A stretch of 64,000 nt of DNA from Reichenbachiella faecimaris (GTDB lineage Bacteria; Bacteroidota; Bacteroidia; Cytophagales; Cyclobacteriaceae), in NCBI RefSeq assembly GCF_900176375.1, contig NZ_FWYF01000001.1, positions 1,498,449 to 1,562,448 of the forward strand, read 5' to 3'. A program made the translations under genes and the position numbers. Position 1 is the stretch's first letter, and the number at the start of each line of letters is the position of its first letter. This document shows, in pieces, positions 52,312 to 61,216 of this stretch. The notes below the pieces were generated by a model that worked only from the letters and a program-made list of their open reading frames with translations, was not told the DNA's origin and did no database searches.

Positions 52312-52983
52312 ATGAAAAATTATGCGGTTATAGTAGCTGGCGGATCTGGCAGTAGAATGCAAACCGCCCAACCCAAGCAATTTCTAGAATTAGAAGGCAG
52401 ACCCGTTCTGATGCACACTTTGGATGCTTTCGCCAATTGTGACTTGGAGATGCATATTATTCTTGTTTTACCTGAAGACCATATAGCAACCTGGCAAGAT
52501 TTGGTCAAACAGCATACTTACAAAACACGTCATCAAGTTACCACTGGTGGTTCAACAAGATTTGATTCAGTGAAAAATGGACTGGGTGTAATTGATGAAA
52601 GTGGAATCGTTGCCATTCATGACGGAGCAAGACCACTAATCTCAGCAGAAGTAATCCAGCGAACCGTAAGCCAAGCACAAAAAACAGGCAGTGGGATAGC
52701 TGCGGTACAAATGAAAGATTCGATCAGACAACTCATCAATGGACAGAATAAAGCCGTGGATCGAAGTCAATTTTATACTATTCAAACTCCTCAGACTTTC
52801 AAGGTCAATTTGATCAAGACTGCTTTTGAAAATAGCAAATCCAATGCATTCACTGATGATGCTAGCGTACTGGAAGCTAATGGTGTACAAGTCAATTTGG
52901 TGGAGGGAAGCTATGACAACCTGAAAATCACAACTCCTGAAGATCTTGTGATTGCGGCTTCTATTCTGAAAAGGAGAAAATAA
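52312..52983 (+). CDS. ispD: 2-C-methyl-D-erythritol 4-phosphate cytidylyltransferase
   Basis: Third enzyme of the MEP isoprenoid pathway, making CDP-ME from MEP and CTP. The nucleotide-binding loop appears as VIVAGGSGSRMQTAQPKQFL (about 6-25). IHDGARPLIS (about 103) and QTPQTFK (about 158) are signature segments, followed by FTDDASVLEANG and NLKITTPEDL. Length 223 residues, no fusion to IspF. It follows queA after a terminator, so it is transcribed separately. Confidence 0.96.
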   Translation: MKNYAVIVAGGSGSRMQTAQPKQFLELEGRPVLMHTLDAFANCDLEMHIILVLPEDHIATWQDLVKQHTYKTRHQVTTGGSTRFDSVKNGLGVIDESGIVAIHDGARPLISAEVIQRTVSQAQKTGSGIAAVQMKDSIRQLINGQNKAVDRSQFYTIQTPQTFKVNLIKTAFENSKSNAFTDDASVLEANGVQVNLVEGSYDNLKITTPEDLVIAASILKRRK

Positions 52984-52986
52984 AAT

Positions 52987-53012
52987 GCCTGACCTTTCAC
53001 AGAAAGCCAGGC
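52987..53012. terminator. Imperfect hairpin after ispD
   Basis: GCCTG-AC-CTTTC and GAAAG-C-CAGGC can form a 10-bp stem with a small internal loop. No T run follows on the plus strand, so termination is doubtful. Confidence 0.35.
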
Positions 53013-53045
53013 GCAATTTCTTATCAAATGATTGGCAAAGAGTAG

Positions 53046-53267
53046 CTAATACTCGTCTTCATTGAAGAAGAAGTCTTCTTTGGTAGGATAATCTGGCCAA
53101 ATTTCTTCAATTGTTTCAAATGGATGCCCGTCATCTTCTAACTCCTGCAAGTTTTCAACCACTTCCAAAGGAGCCCCAGATCGAATAGAATAATCAATCA
53201 ATTCATCCTTTGAAGCAGGCCAAGGCGCGTCCTCCAAATATGATGCTAATTCTAGTGTCCAATACAT
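53046..53267 (-). CDS. DUF2795-family small acidic protein, 73 aa
   Basis: MYWTLELASYLEDAPWPASK, DELIDYSIRSGAPLEVVENL and ETIEEIWPDYPTKEDFFFNE match a short, highly conserved Bacteroidota protein annotated as DUF2795. It has no signal, is very acidic, and probably forms a small helical domain. Function is unknown. It stands alone with 185 bases to the next gene, and its upstream region is AT-rich. Confidence 0.85.
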   Translation of the reverse strand: MYWTLELASYLEDAPWPASKDELIDYSIRSGAPLEVVENLQELEDDGHPFETIEEIWPDYPTKEDFFFNEDEY

Positions 53268-53452
53268 AATTTACTTACTTTAATTACGGTGTTTTATATA
53301 ATCGTGCAAAAATAAATTTTTCAATCTATAATCAAACTATTGACTCGTTTATCTCAAAATTTATTTTAACTGAATATAATTGGTATCAAAAAAAAATACA
53401 ACTGATCTGAAAAGGATTCAAATATTTTTTTGCTCTCCTAACGCATCGGACG

Positions 53453-54721
53453 TTAGAGTTGTTTTATTTTTTCCTGACATTCTTTGAGGAGATTCTTTTT
53501 TAGCGCAACCTTCTCTTGCTGAGTTTTGAGCTTGTCATTGAGCATATCTACAAAAGAGCCTTTGTTGATGTGCATATTCCCCATATTTTCATTGAAGGAT
53601 TTTAGTTCAGTTTCGTCACGGTGAAGCAAATCGCGAATAACCCTTAGCAAGTCTTTGAATTGACTCTTCTGATCCTTTTTGGCAAAACCTTTATTCTTCT
53701 TTCCTGCCAAACTCCAAATAAATTGTCGTTCTTGCCACTCTCTAGACAGCTGCATAAATCCTTCATGCACCTCAGGGTGTACCTTTTTTGACACGTGCCC
53801 ACTGTTCTTCCATTTCAATTTCAAGGCATCAAATGCTTTAGGTTCACATCCAAATGCATTTTGCACCAGCTCTTTCAGCTCGCTTAGAATTTCATTTTTT
53901 GCTTTCAGGCTTTCTTTTTCATCTTTAGCCTTGAGCTTACGATCTGAATTTTTGCGCTTCTTTTGTCTGTCGAAATAGTCTTGAGTTACTTTCCAATAGC
54001 TCTCATTTATGGACTGGAAATCCTTTTCAGGAATTCGACCCACCTCCTTCCATTGCTTTTGAAGTTCTTTTACTCTATCCAGGCTTTTCTGAAATTCCTT
54101 TTTCTCAATGAAAGACTTTATTTCTGCCACAATAGATTGGTATTCACCCAATCTAGCTTGCACCAGCATTTTTTTGTCTTCTGTAAAAGCATTGCGCTTC
54201 TCAAAGAATCCATCCACACCAGTTTTAAACTTTTCTTCTAGTTCTGTTCTTACAGACAAGTCAGCACTTCCCGTTTTCAACCATCTGGATTTCAGATCTT
54301 TGATTTGCTCAAAAGCCTCCTCCTGATCAGGGTTTGCCAAAATCACATCCAGTTCTAGCAACAAAGCTTGCTTGATGTCAGTATTTTTTTCCCTGTTCTT
54401 TTGAACATAATCTTCTAAAATCGACTTCAGAGGTGTAATGCGATCCAACAAAATCTGATAATCACCTAAACCATCATGGGTAGGGATAGAGTCTTCTATA
54501 TTTTGAAGGCTTGAAAGGAATGAACCTTTGTTGTTTTGTGTATTGATCTTCTCTTCTATCTCGTCCAGTTTAGCTTTAAGCTTATCGTATTTGGCGATGA
54601 AATAAGCAACTGCTGGTGCTACCTCATCTTCTTTTACTTCTTTTAACTGGAGTGCCTCTACCTGACCAAAAGCTGACCGAAAGAGTTTGTTATTTTCTAC
54701 GTGACCGAATGGTATTTCCAC
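53453..54721 (-). CDS. DUF349-family coiled-coil protein, 422 aa, probable GTG start
   Basis: Almost entirely helical, with repeated DUF349 units of about 70 residues. Each has pattern W.(K/E).G..PEKDF..I...YW or similar: LKSRWLKTGSADLSVRTELE, LQKQWKEVGRIPEKDFQSIN, LKLKWKNSGHVSKKVHPEVH. E. coli and Bacteroidota members are cytoplasmic, and their role is not settled (ribosome or DNA-damage links have been suggested for relatives). The start is a GTG at 54719-54721; no ATG occurs in frame upstream before the divergent ettA. The beginning EIPFGHVENNKLFRSAFGQ fits the conserved family N-terminus. Confidence 0.85.
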   Translation of the reverse strand: MEIPFGHVENNKLFRSAFGQVEALQLKEVKEDEVAPAVAYFIAKYDKLKAKLDEIEEKINTQNNKGSFLSSLQNIEDSIPTHDGLGDYQILLDRITPLKSILEDYVQKNREKNTDIKQALLLELDVILANPDQEEAFEQIKDLKSRWLKTGSADLSVRTELEEKFKTGVDGFFEKRNAFTEDKKMLVQARLGEYQSIVAEIKSFIEKKEFQKSLDRVKELQKQWKEVGRIPEKDFQSINESYWKVTQDYFDRQKKRKNSDRKLKAKDEKESLKAKNEILSELKELVQNAFGCEPKAFDALKLKWKNSGHVSKKVHPEVHEGFMQLSREWQERQFIWSLAGKKNKGFAKKDQKSQFKDLLRVIRDLLHRDETELKSFNENMGNMHINKGSFVDMLNDKLKTQQEKVALKKNLLKECQEKIKQL

Positions 54722-54824
54722 AATATTTGGCGAATGCCTTTTCTTTGATAAATCGGCTGCAAATTTACAAAATCAGGTTAAAGGCAGAATATTTTTTGCA
54801 TATTTGTCCGAAAAAATACGATTC

Positions 54825-56504
54825 ATGAGCGACGAAAAAATCATCTTTTCTATGGCAGGGGTAAACAAAATTTATCCCCCACAGAAGCAAGTACTCAAAA
54901 ACATTTACCTCTCCTTTTTCTATGGCGCCAAGATTGGTGTCTTGGGTCTCAATGGTTCAGGAAAGTCGTCGCTACTAAGAATCATTGCCGGAATTGACAA
55001 AGAGTATCAAGGCGAAGTAGTTTCTTCTAGTGAGTACAGTGTAGGACTGCTTGAGCAAGAACCACAGCTTGACGCCTCAAAAACTGTCAAGCAAGTCGTA
55101 GAAGAGGGCGTTCAGGAAATTGTGGACTTACTTCAGCAATTCGAAGACATCAACGCCAAATTTGCAGATTCTGAAGTGCTTGACAATCCAGATGCCATGG
55201 ATAAGTTGATACAAGATCAAGCTGTGGTTCAAGAAAAATTGGACGTAGCTAATGCCTGGGAACTGGATAGCAGATTAGAAAGGGCAATGGATGCACTACG
55301 TACCCCACCTGCTGATGCCAAAATAGAAAACCTTTCAGGGGGTGAAAAAAGAAGAGTTGCACTCTGTCGTTTGCTGCTACAAGAGCCAGATGTACTCTTG
55401 CTGGATGAACCTACCAACCACTTGGATGCCGAATCTGTCCTCTGGCTGGAACAACACTTGAATCAATATAAAGGCACTGTAATCGCAGTTACTCACGATA
55501 GATACTTTCTCGACAATGTGGCGGGTTGGATTTTGGAACTGGATCGTGGTGAAGGCATTCCGTGGAAAGGCAACTACTCTTCTTGGTTGGATCAAAAGCA
55601 AAAACGATTAGCTCAAGAGGAAAAAACAGAATCAAAAAGACAGAAGACCCTGGAGCGGGAACTTGAATGGGTACGTATGACGCCTAAAGGTCGTCAGGCC
55701 AAAGGGAAAGCCAGACTAGCAGCTTATGATAAGCTGGCCGGCCAGGATGCTTCTGAAAGAGAAAGCAAACTGGAGCTTTACATCCCACCAGGGCCAAGGT
55801 TGGGAGAAAAGGTAATTGAGGTGGAAGGTGTGTCGAAAGCATTTGGAGACAAATTACTCTACGAAAATCTTACCTTCTCACTCCCCCAAGCAGGGATTGT
55901 AGGTATTGTAGGGCCGAATGGAGCAGGTAAGACTACCCTGTTCAATATGATAACTGGCAAAGAAAAACCAAACAGTGGTACGTTTGACATTGGGTCTACA
56001 GTGCAAATCGCCTATGTAGATCAGGAGCATGATGATCTTGATCCCAATAAGTCCGTTTGGGAAGTGATTTCTGAAGGCAATGAATTGATTGAATTAGGAG
56101 GTAAACAAATGAACTCCCGAGCTTATGTAAGTAAGTTCAATTTTGGTGGGTCAGACCAAGGTAAAAAAGTAAGTGCACTATCTGGTGGTGAACGAAACCG
56201 TGTACACCTTGCCATGACACTGAAGCAGGGTGCCAACTTACTCCTACTCGATGAGCCTACTAATGACTTGGATGTCAACACACTTAGGGCTCTGGAAGAA
56301 GCGTTAGAAAATTTTGCAGGGTGTGCGGTAATCATTAGCCACGACAGATGGTTTTTGGACAGAGTGTGTACGCATACGTTAGCTTTTGAAGGAGACAGTC
56401 AGGTATATTTCTTTGATGGCCCTTTCTCGGCGTATGAAGAAAACAGATTGAAGCGACAAGGCCATGTAGAGCCTAAGCGTATCAAGTATAAAAAATTGCA
56501 GTAG
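54825..56504 (+). CDS. ettA: Energy-dependent translational throttle protein EttA (ABC-F)
   Basis: An ABC-F protein with two ATPase domains and no membrane part. It binds the ribosomal E site and gates translation in response to the ADP/ATP ratio. First domain: Walker A LGLNGSGKSSLL, signature LSGGEKRRVAL, Walker B LLLDEPTNHLD. Second domain: GPNGAGKTTLF, LSGGERNRVHL, LLLDEPTNDLD. The EttA-specific arm lies in the first domain (about 95-140), and the linker carries the basic helix LEWVRMTPKGRQAKGKARL. I use the ATG at 54825, seven codons after an in-frame TTG. The C-terminus YKKLQ is typical of EttA. Confidence 0.95.
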   Translation: MSDEKIIFSMAGVNKIYPPQKQVLKNIYLSFFYGAKIGVLGLNGSGKSSLLRIIAGIDKEYQGEVVSSSEYSVGLLEQEPQLDASKTVKQVVEEGVQEIVDLLQQFEDINAKFADSEVLDNPDAMDKLIQDQAVVQEKLDVANAWELDSRLERAMDALRTPPADAKIENLSGGEKRRVALCRLLLQEPDVLLLDEPTNHLDAESVLWLEQHLNQYKGTVIAVTHDRYFLDNVAGWILELDRGEGIPWKGNYSSWLDQKQKRLAQEEKTESKRQKTLERELEWVRMTPKGRQAKGKARLAAYDKLAGQDASERESKLELYIPPGPRLGEKVIEVEGVSKAFGDKLLYENLTFSLPQAGIVGIVGPNGAGKTTLFNMITGKEKPNSGTFDIGSTVQIAYVDQEHDDLDPNKSVWEVISEGNELIELGGKQMNSRAYVSKFNFGGSDQGKKVSALSGGERNRVHLAMTLKQGANLLLLDEPTNDLDVNTLRALEEALENFAGCAVIISHDRWFLDRVCTHTLAFEGDSQVYFFDGPFSAYEENRLKRQGHVEPKRIKYKKLQ

Positions 56505-56510
56505 CAATCT

Positions 56511-56541
56511 ATATAGCACCATGCTAAGCATGGTGCTATAT
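56511..56541. terminator. Perfect 15-bp-arm palindrome after ettA
   Basis: ATATAGCACCATGCT (56511-56525) and AGCATGGTGCTATAT (56527-56541) are exact complements around a single base. It begins seven bases after the ettA stop and no T run follows. A cruciform or protein-binding site is as plausible as a terminator. Confidence 0.5.
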
Positions 56542-56598
56542 CTCACATTCACCCAATCTTATATTGCTAAAACCAAGTTATTTGGCCATATTTAAAGT

Positions 56599-58401
56599 AT
56601 GCGCCTTTACTTGTTCATTCTTACGTTATTCGTTCTTCTTTCACAGAGCGTCTTGGCCGATTCTTGGCGTCAAGCTCAAGAAGATCAAAAAGCCGAACTT
56701 GATCTTCTTTGGTATACTTCTATCCCCTTTGTTCATTACAATTCAAAACAAGAATTGGTTGGCTTGGAGTATGAGATTTTTGAGACTTTTGAGGAATACA
56801 TTCGAGAAAAGCATGCCATTGATTTAAAACTCAACTGGATACAAGCAGAAAGTTTTAGAGGAATCCTTGACACTGTGGCCATATCTACAGACCACAATCT
56901 TATAGGTGTATCTGCTTTCTCTATCACAGAAGAACGACAGCAATACTTAAAATTTACCGACTCCTATCTTCCAGACATTACCGTACTAGTTTCTAGTCAG
57001 GGTACACCTATAGTACGTCAGCTCGAAGATGTAAATAGCTTGATGAGAGATATGACGGCAGTAACCATAGCTGGTACTACATACGAGACTTTTTTGCTAA
57101 ACATGAGAGAAGAGCTAGGTATGAATTTTGAAATTAAATACATCCATAGTGACAAAAATGTACTTGACCACATCAGCAAATTTGACAACATGTTTGCCTT
57201 CATTGATCTACCCATTTACCTCATGTGGATCAAAGATGGACGAGATCTTACTCGTCAAAATTTCTTTACCATCAGGGGTATAGGTTATGGATTTATTATG
57301 CCTCTAGACAGTGATTGGTATATTCCTTTCAATTCATTCCTAGGGGATAAAGATTACAAATCAAAAATTGCAACCATCATATCTAAATATCTTGGAAATG
57401 AGCTCTATCAGTTCATTGACAACTCCTATGACCGCGAGCAGCTAGGTACATACATATTGACCAAAGAGAAAGAAATCCAATTGGCATTGATCAAAAATGC
57501 CAATTTGAAATTGGAGGAAGAAAAAGCTTACAAGCGAATATTAATTCTTGGCATTGGTGTAGTACTGATGTTTTTGATCATCATCATGTATCTCTTCTAC
57601 AACAATCAGAAGACCACAAAGTTGATCATAAAGCAAAAAGATCAGATTGAATTGCAACAGAAAGACATAAGTCAAAAGAATGAACAAATGATGAATCGGA
57701 ACGCTCAATTGCTGGCATTAAATGAAGATAAAAATAATCTGGTAAGCATTTTGGCTCATGACCTTAGGTCACCACTGAACAATATTCTGGGATTATCTGG
57801 AATTATGATCAAAGACAACAAAAATTTGGACGAAGAGCAAAAAGACTATCTAGACAAGATAAGTCTTACTGCCAATGGAATGAACCAAATGATCACTAAA
57901 ATCCTCGACCCAAGTACGCTGGAAGGCAACCACAAGGCCATATTAAAGGAAGAGGTCAATATTGCTCAGCTAATGGATGACCTATCCTCTAGATATCTAC
58001 CTGCAGCAACTAACAAAAACATTGAGCTACAGGTTGAAACACCAAAAAACAGGCTGACCATAGAAACAGATCACATGTTGTTATTTCTTGTATTAGAAAA
58101 TCTGCTTTCTAATGCAGTGAAGTTTTCCCCACAGGACACCAAGGTGACGCTGAATGTGAATAAAACAGATGGACATATAATTTTCAAAGTGAGTGATCAG
58201 GGACCTGGATTTACGGATGAAGATAAGAGTCTGGTATTCCAACGTTTTCAAAAATTGAGTGCTGAGCCTACTGGCAATGAATCTTCTACTGGTCTTGGGT
58301 TGTCTATTGTTAAAAAATATGTAAAGGATTTGGGAGGCAAAGTCTGGCTTGAGTCCGAAGAAGGCAATGGAAGCACATTTTTCGTCAAGTTAAATGCTTA
58401 A
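56599..58401 (+). CDS. Hybrid periplasmic-binding-protein sensor histidine kinase, 600 aa
   Basis: A signal peptide (to about residue 20) is followed by an SBP_bac_3-like solute-binding domain (about 35-290: ELDLLWYTSIPFVHYNSKQE, LVGLEYEIFETFEEYIREK, VTIAGTTYETFL), as in BvgS/EvgS-type sensors. A helix (about 314-336) crosses the membrane. Then come a coiled coil and the kinase: LVSILAHDLRSPLNNILGLS with the phospho-His, N box LENLLSNAVKFSP, G1 DQGPGFT, G2 STGLGLSIVKKYV. It should sense an amino acid or similar small molecule in the periplasm. No response regulator is adjacent. The 3' end overlaps the convergent hydrolase gene by 12 bases. Confidence 0.92.
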   Translation: MRLYLFILTLFVLLSQSVLADSWRQAQEDQKAELDLLWYTSIPFVHYNSKQELVGLEYEIFETFEEYIREKHAIDLKLNWIQAESFRGILDTVAISTDHNLIGVSAFSITEERQQYLKFTDSYLPDITVLVSSQGTPIVRQLEDVNSLMRDMTAVTIAGTTYETFLLNMREELGMNFEIKYIHSDKNVLDHISKFDNMFAFIDLPIYLMWIKDGRDLTRQNFFTIRGIGYGFIMPLDSDWYIPFNSFLGDKDYKSKIATIISKYLGNELYQFIDNSYDREQLGTYILTKEKEIQLALIKNANLKLEEEKAYKRILILGIGVVLMFLIIIMYLFYNNQKTTKLIIKQKDQIELQQKDISQKNEQMMNRNAQLLALNEDKNNLVSILAHDLRSPLNNILGLSGIMIKDNKNLDEEQKDYLDKISLTANGMNQMITKILDPSTLEGNHKAILKEEVNIAQLMDDLSSRYLPAATNKNIELQVETPKNRLTIETDHMLLFLVLENLLSNAVKFSPQDTKVTLNVNKTDGHIIFKVSDQGPGFTDEDKSLVFQRFQKLSAEPTGNESSTGLGLSIVKKYVKDLGGKVWLESEEGNGSTFFVKLNA

Positions 58402-58956
58402 TTCGTCCAACACAGTTTGCGTATCCATAATTTCTGCAAATTCCCCTTGCAACGTCGCCAATGTTGTCAGATGAATTACTTCAGCCTCATACCTCTCACC
58501 TGCGATCCCAACCTTATTAAAAGCCGCAGTTGCGTCTGATACGACAGTGACCTGATATCCCAAATTTGCGGCCATTCGTGCTGAGGTTGATACACAATGC
58601 TCAGTAGTAAGCCCTACTATGATCAGCTGGTCTATCTGTTCCACGTCAAGCAGCCCCTTCAGATTGGTACCCACAAAGGCACTATTTACATTCTTTTCTA
58701 TCACAGGCTCATCATCAATTGGTGCAACCATTGATTTAATCTGATTGCCAGATTTAGATGGGTGTAAAGGAGATTCTGGATTAGTAGAATTGTGCCTGAC
58801 ATGAAAAATCGGCCACTTATTTTCTCTAAACAAGTTTAATATTTTACTACAGTTAGCCTCTGCATTGGGGTTATTTCTTTGGCCACCATAAAACTCTACT
58901 TCATCGAGCCCATTTTGAATATCTATAAGGAGAAGTGCTTTGTTAGTCATAGTCAA
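58390..58956 (-). CDS. Isochorismatase-family cysteine hydrolase, 188 aa
   Basis: The fold matches the nicotinamidase/isochorismatase superfamily: ALLLIDIQNGLDEVEFYGG with the catalytic Asp, PVIEKNVNSAFVGTNL with the lysine, and LIIVGLTTEHCVSTSARMAAN with the nucleophilic Cys. Length is typical. No nicotinamidase-type metal site (DxHxxxH) is evident, so the substrate is uncertain. Either of two near ATGs (58956, 58950) could be the start. It is monocistronic and overlaps the convergent kinase by 12 bases. Confidence 0.88.
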   Translation of the reverse strand: MTMTNKALLLIDIQNGLDEVEFYGGQRNNPNAEANCSKILNLFRENKWPIFHVRHNSTNPESPLHPSKSGNQIKSMVAPIDDEPVIEKNVNSAFVGTNLKGLLDVEQIDQLIIVGLTTEHCVSTSARMAANLGYQVTVVSDATAAFNKVGIAGERYEAEVIHLTTLATLQGEFAEIMDTQTVLDELSI

Positions 58957-59080
58957 GTTTAGGTTTACAAATCAATTCAAATATGAATTGGTGAAAATGC
59001 AAACTGCTCATTACGAGAAATTTGCCTACAATAAGTAGTTAATTCACTAAATTGAAGTTAAACAAACTTAAAATTTACCA

Positions 59081-59623
59081 ATGAAACTATTAAACTTGAT
59101 GATTTGTGCCTTGCTAGTGCTAGGTGCCTGTCAACCACCCCAAGACAATACGGCTAATGAAGCCTTTGAGGCAAACTCCAAAATCATTATGGCCTATATT
59201 GAAGGCTATCAGTCCGAAAATCTGGATTATGACGCCTGGTATGCAGATGATGTTTTGATTAGAGGTACTTCCTTTGGGGCGCCTGATTCACTCGGAATCG
59301 AAGATTTAAAAGCTCAGGATAAAGAATTTTTAGCAAGCTTTGACCTAGAATTGATGACAGACCCAGTCCTTCTGCCAGGTGTGAATGTGGATACCAAAAA
59401 AGCAGATGGTTCTGTGCGCTATTATGGTGATTGGAAAATGATTCTACAAGCAACTGATTCCACTGAAGAAAAATCGGTGGTTGTGAAACTTTACGAGTCT
59501 TTTGATTTTAATGAAGAAGGAAAAATTGTATTTCAACAATCCTATGGAGACATTTCAGCTGCCTACGAATACATAATGGAGGACGATGACGAAATGGAAA
59601 ATGATATGGACGAAGAAATGTAA
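59081..59623 (+). CDS. NTF2/SnoaL-like lipoprotein with acidic tail, 180 aa
   Basis: MKLLNLMICALLVLGAC is a lipobox signal with Cys17. The mature part (about 30-165) has helix-strand features of the NTF2/SnoaL fold: IIMAYIEGYQSENLDYDAWY, DDVLIRGTSF, KSVVVKLYESFDFNEEGKIV. The C-terminal 15 residues are almost all Asp, Glu and Met. Such secreted SnoaL-like proteins of Bacteroidota have no settled function. A clear hairpin terminator follows. Confidence 0.7.
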   Translation: MKLLNLMICALLVLGACQPPQDNTANEAFEANSKIIMAYIEGYQSENLDYDAWYADDVLIRGTSFGAPDSLGIEDLKAQDKEFLASFDLELMTDPVLLPGVNVDTKKADGSVRYYGDWKMILQATDSTEEKSVVVKLYESFDFNEEGKIVFQQSYGDISAAYEYIMEDDDEMENDMDEEM

Positions 59624-59637
59624 TTGACTAAACTGAC

Positions 59638-59675
59638 AAAAGCCATTGAGTTTTGATCAAACCCAATGGCTTTTA
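59638..59675 (+). terminator. Terminator after the NTF2-like lipoprotein gene
   Basis: AAAGCCATTG-A-GTTT and AAAC-C-CAATGGCTTT form a long stem with one mismatch and a five-base loop, followed by TTTATATTT. The reverse strand also has a T-rich exit, so it may serve both convergent genes. Confidence 0.75.
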
Positions 59676-59685
59676 TATTTACCTA

Positions 59686-60759
59686 TTAGTCATAATAGTT
59701 CAGCACGAGATCAAGTAATTTACCATAGCTAGCATCTCCGCTCAAATGAGCCATATAGCTAAAAGCCCGAACCGTTTTTTCCACATCTACCCGTTTCTCA
59801 ATACCACCCAATGATTCCCCACCAGGGTAAACTCTGGAATTGCCTTCTGTAGAAATCTCCCCTGTTTCAAGTATACGCGAAGCCTGCCAATTGACAGCGC
59901 ATGTGATTACTTCGGCCAATCGCTCTCTCAAATCGGTATGATTTGGAGAATTCAATAACGTAAATAATTCAAAACCTAACTTAACAGATACACCATTATA
60001 ACTGGAATCCCACCCTCCTGCTTCCAGGAAATACCCTTCAGGTTGGTGACTGTGGAAGACTTGCTGAGTCAGTGGCAAAGCCAATGAAACCGCTTCTGGG
60101 TCTTTCACATGTCCTGCCAGCGTGTAAAGCGCCAAAACATCATACAACAGTCGATTGGGTGCCATTCCATCATGCTGTTCTAGTTCCTCTATGTTCGCTT
60201 TCAGGAAGGTCAACAAAAGTGCAATTTTAGCATTTAAACCGTCAATGTTCAATTTGGCCGAATGATCCTCAGGCAACTGCTGATACCAGTCAGATTCATA
60301 GAGCATAACCAAACTTATGCCAACTGCATACCCAAAAAACGCAGTTCCGCTCAATAGATTTCCTGCAAGCGAGGACTGATCAGCAGGCTGATCAGGAGGC
60401 AGTACAAACTCAAAATCCCCTGCTTCAGTTTGGTGATCAAATGAATAACTAAGATTGAGCACGAACAGGTTGAGCACTTCCTCATCCTGATTCCTAATTG
60501 CATATTCTACCAAATAGGTCATGGGCAATTGAAACCGGACATGCAAGTAGCCATTTTTATTCCTACCCAAAGCCCCCTCTGCATTCGGCTCTTCTATAAA
60601 AGTGTTGACTACCAATTCAGGTACAGCCTCCACAAGATCCGCATAGGTTTGATGGGTTGAAAGTTCTGTAGATTCACATGACCCACTGCTGGTATCGTGA
60701 TCATCACAAGCACTTGTCAATAGAATAAGGATAGAAAAAAAATATGCTGCTGGTCTCAT
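59686..60759 (-). CDS. Hypothetical helical-repeat lipoprotein, 357 aa
   Basis: I choose the ATG at 60757-60759, which puts the lipobox signal AAYFFSILILLTSACDD at the very N-terminus; an upstream ATG would add 11 residues. The mature protein has no recognisable catalytic motif. It consists of paired helices spaced about 50 residues apart (VEYAIRNQDEEVLNLFVLNL, LLTFLKANIEELEQHDG, YSFMAHLSGDASYGKLLDLV) and resembles an alpha/alpha barrel (six-hairpin glycosidase-like) in outline only. I do not assign a function. It is divergent from the PadR regulator. Confidence 0.6.
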   Translation of the reverse strand: MRPAAYFFSILILLTSACDDHDTSSGSCESTELSTHQTYADLVEAVPELVVNTFIEEPNAEGALGRNKNGYLHVRFQLPMTYLVEYAIRNQDEEVLNLFVLNLSYSFDHQTEAGDFEFVLPPDQPADQSSLAGNLLSGTAFFGYAVGISLVMLYESDWYQQLPEDHSAKLNIDGLNAKIALLLTFLKANIEELEQHDGMAPNRLLYDVLALYTLAGHVKDPEAVSLALPLTQQVFHSHQPEGYFLEAGGWDSSYNGVSVKLGFELFTLLNSPNHTDLRERLAEVITCAVNWQASRILETGEISTEGNSRVYPGGESLGGIEKRVDVEKTVRAFSYMAHLSGDASYGKLLDLVLNYYD

Positions 60760-60813
60760 AAATGCAAATTTATAAACAATCTGATTATCCATAAATCAGT
60801 CTGGCCAAATCCA

Positions 60814-60866
60814 TTAGTTGTACAAAAACACAACTAATTATTTTATTTCTTGTATAATTGTACAAC
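60814..60866. promoter_or_regulatory. Operator-like inverted repeats upstream of padR
   Basis: TTAGTTGT/ACAACTAA (60814-60821 and 60830-60837) is a perfect 8-bp inverted repeat. GTTGTACA/TGTACAAC (60817-60824 and 60859-60866) is another that uses the same left half. They lie in the promoter region between the divergent lipoprotein and padR, a usual place for PadR autoregulation. Confidence 0.5.
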
Positions 60867-60880
60867 AAACTTTAAAAACT

Positions 60881-61216
60881 ATGAAAGGAGAACATTTAGG
60901 TGAATTAGAAGAATTAGTTCTGCTGACCATAGGCTCTCTATATGAAGAAGCCTATGCCGTAGCCATTCTCGAAGAAATCAAGAAAAACACCAATCGGAAA
61001 ATGGATGTAACTGCTGTGCATTCCGTACTGAGGCGACTTGAAAAAAAAGGCTATGCTCAATCAGAAATGGGCGGAGCTACGACCGATCGAGGTGGTAGAC
61101 GCAAGCGCTTTTTTGTACTGACCCAAGTGGGAAGGAAAATCCTGGATGACACCATGGAACTCAGAGTAGCACTATATAACAAAATGCCAAAACTCGCCTT
61201 TGCAGGAATCCAATGA
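60881..61216 (+). CDS. PadR-family transcriptional regulator, 111 aa
   Basis: The winged helix is plain: LGELEELVLLTIGSLYEEAY, ILEEIKKNTNRKMDVTAVHS, VLRRLEKKGYAQSEMGGA, GRRKRFFVLTQVGRKIL. The start is the ATG at 60881. A longer frame beginning at 60818 would put the operator repeats inside the coding region and lacks family similarity. Its last codons overlap the permease start by four bases (ATGA), so the two are translated together. In Bacteroidota this PadR type regulates the attached permease. The signal is unknown. Confidence 0.92.
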   Translation: MKGEHLGELEELVLLTIGSLYEEAYAVAILEEIKKNTNRKMDVTAVHSVLRRLEKKGYAQSEMGGATTDRGGRRKRFFVLTQVGRKILDDTMELRVALYNKMPKLAFAGIQ

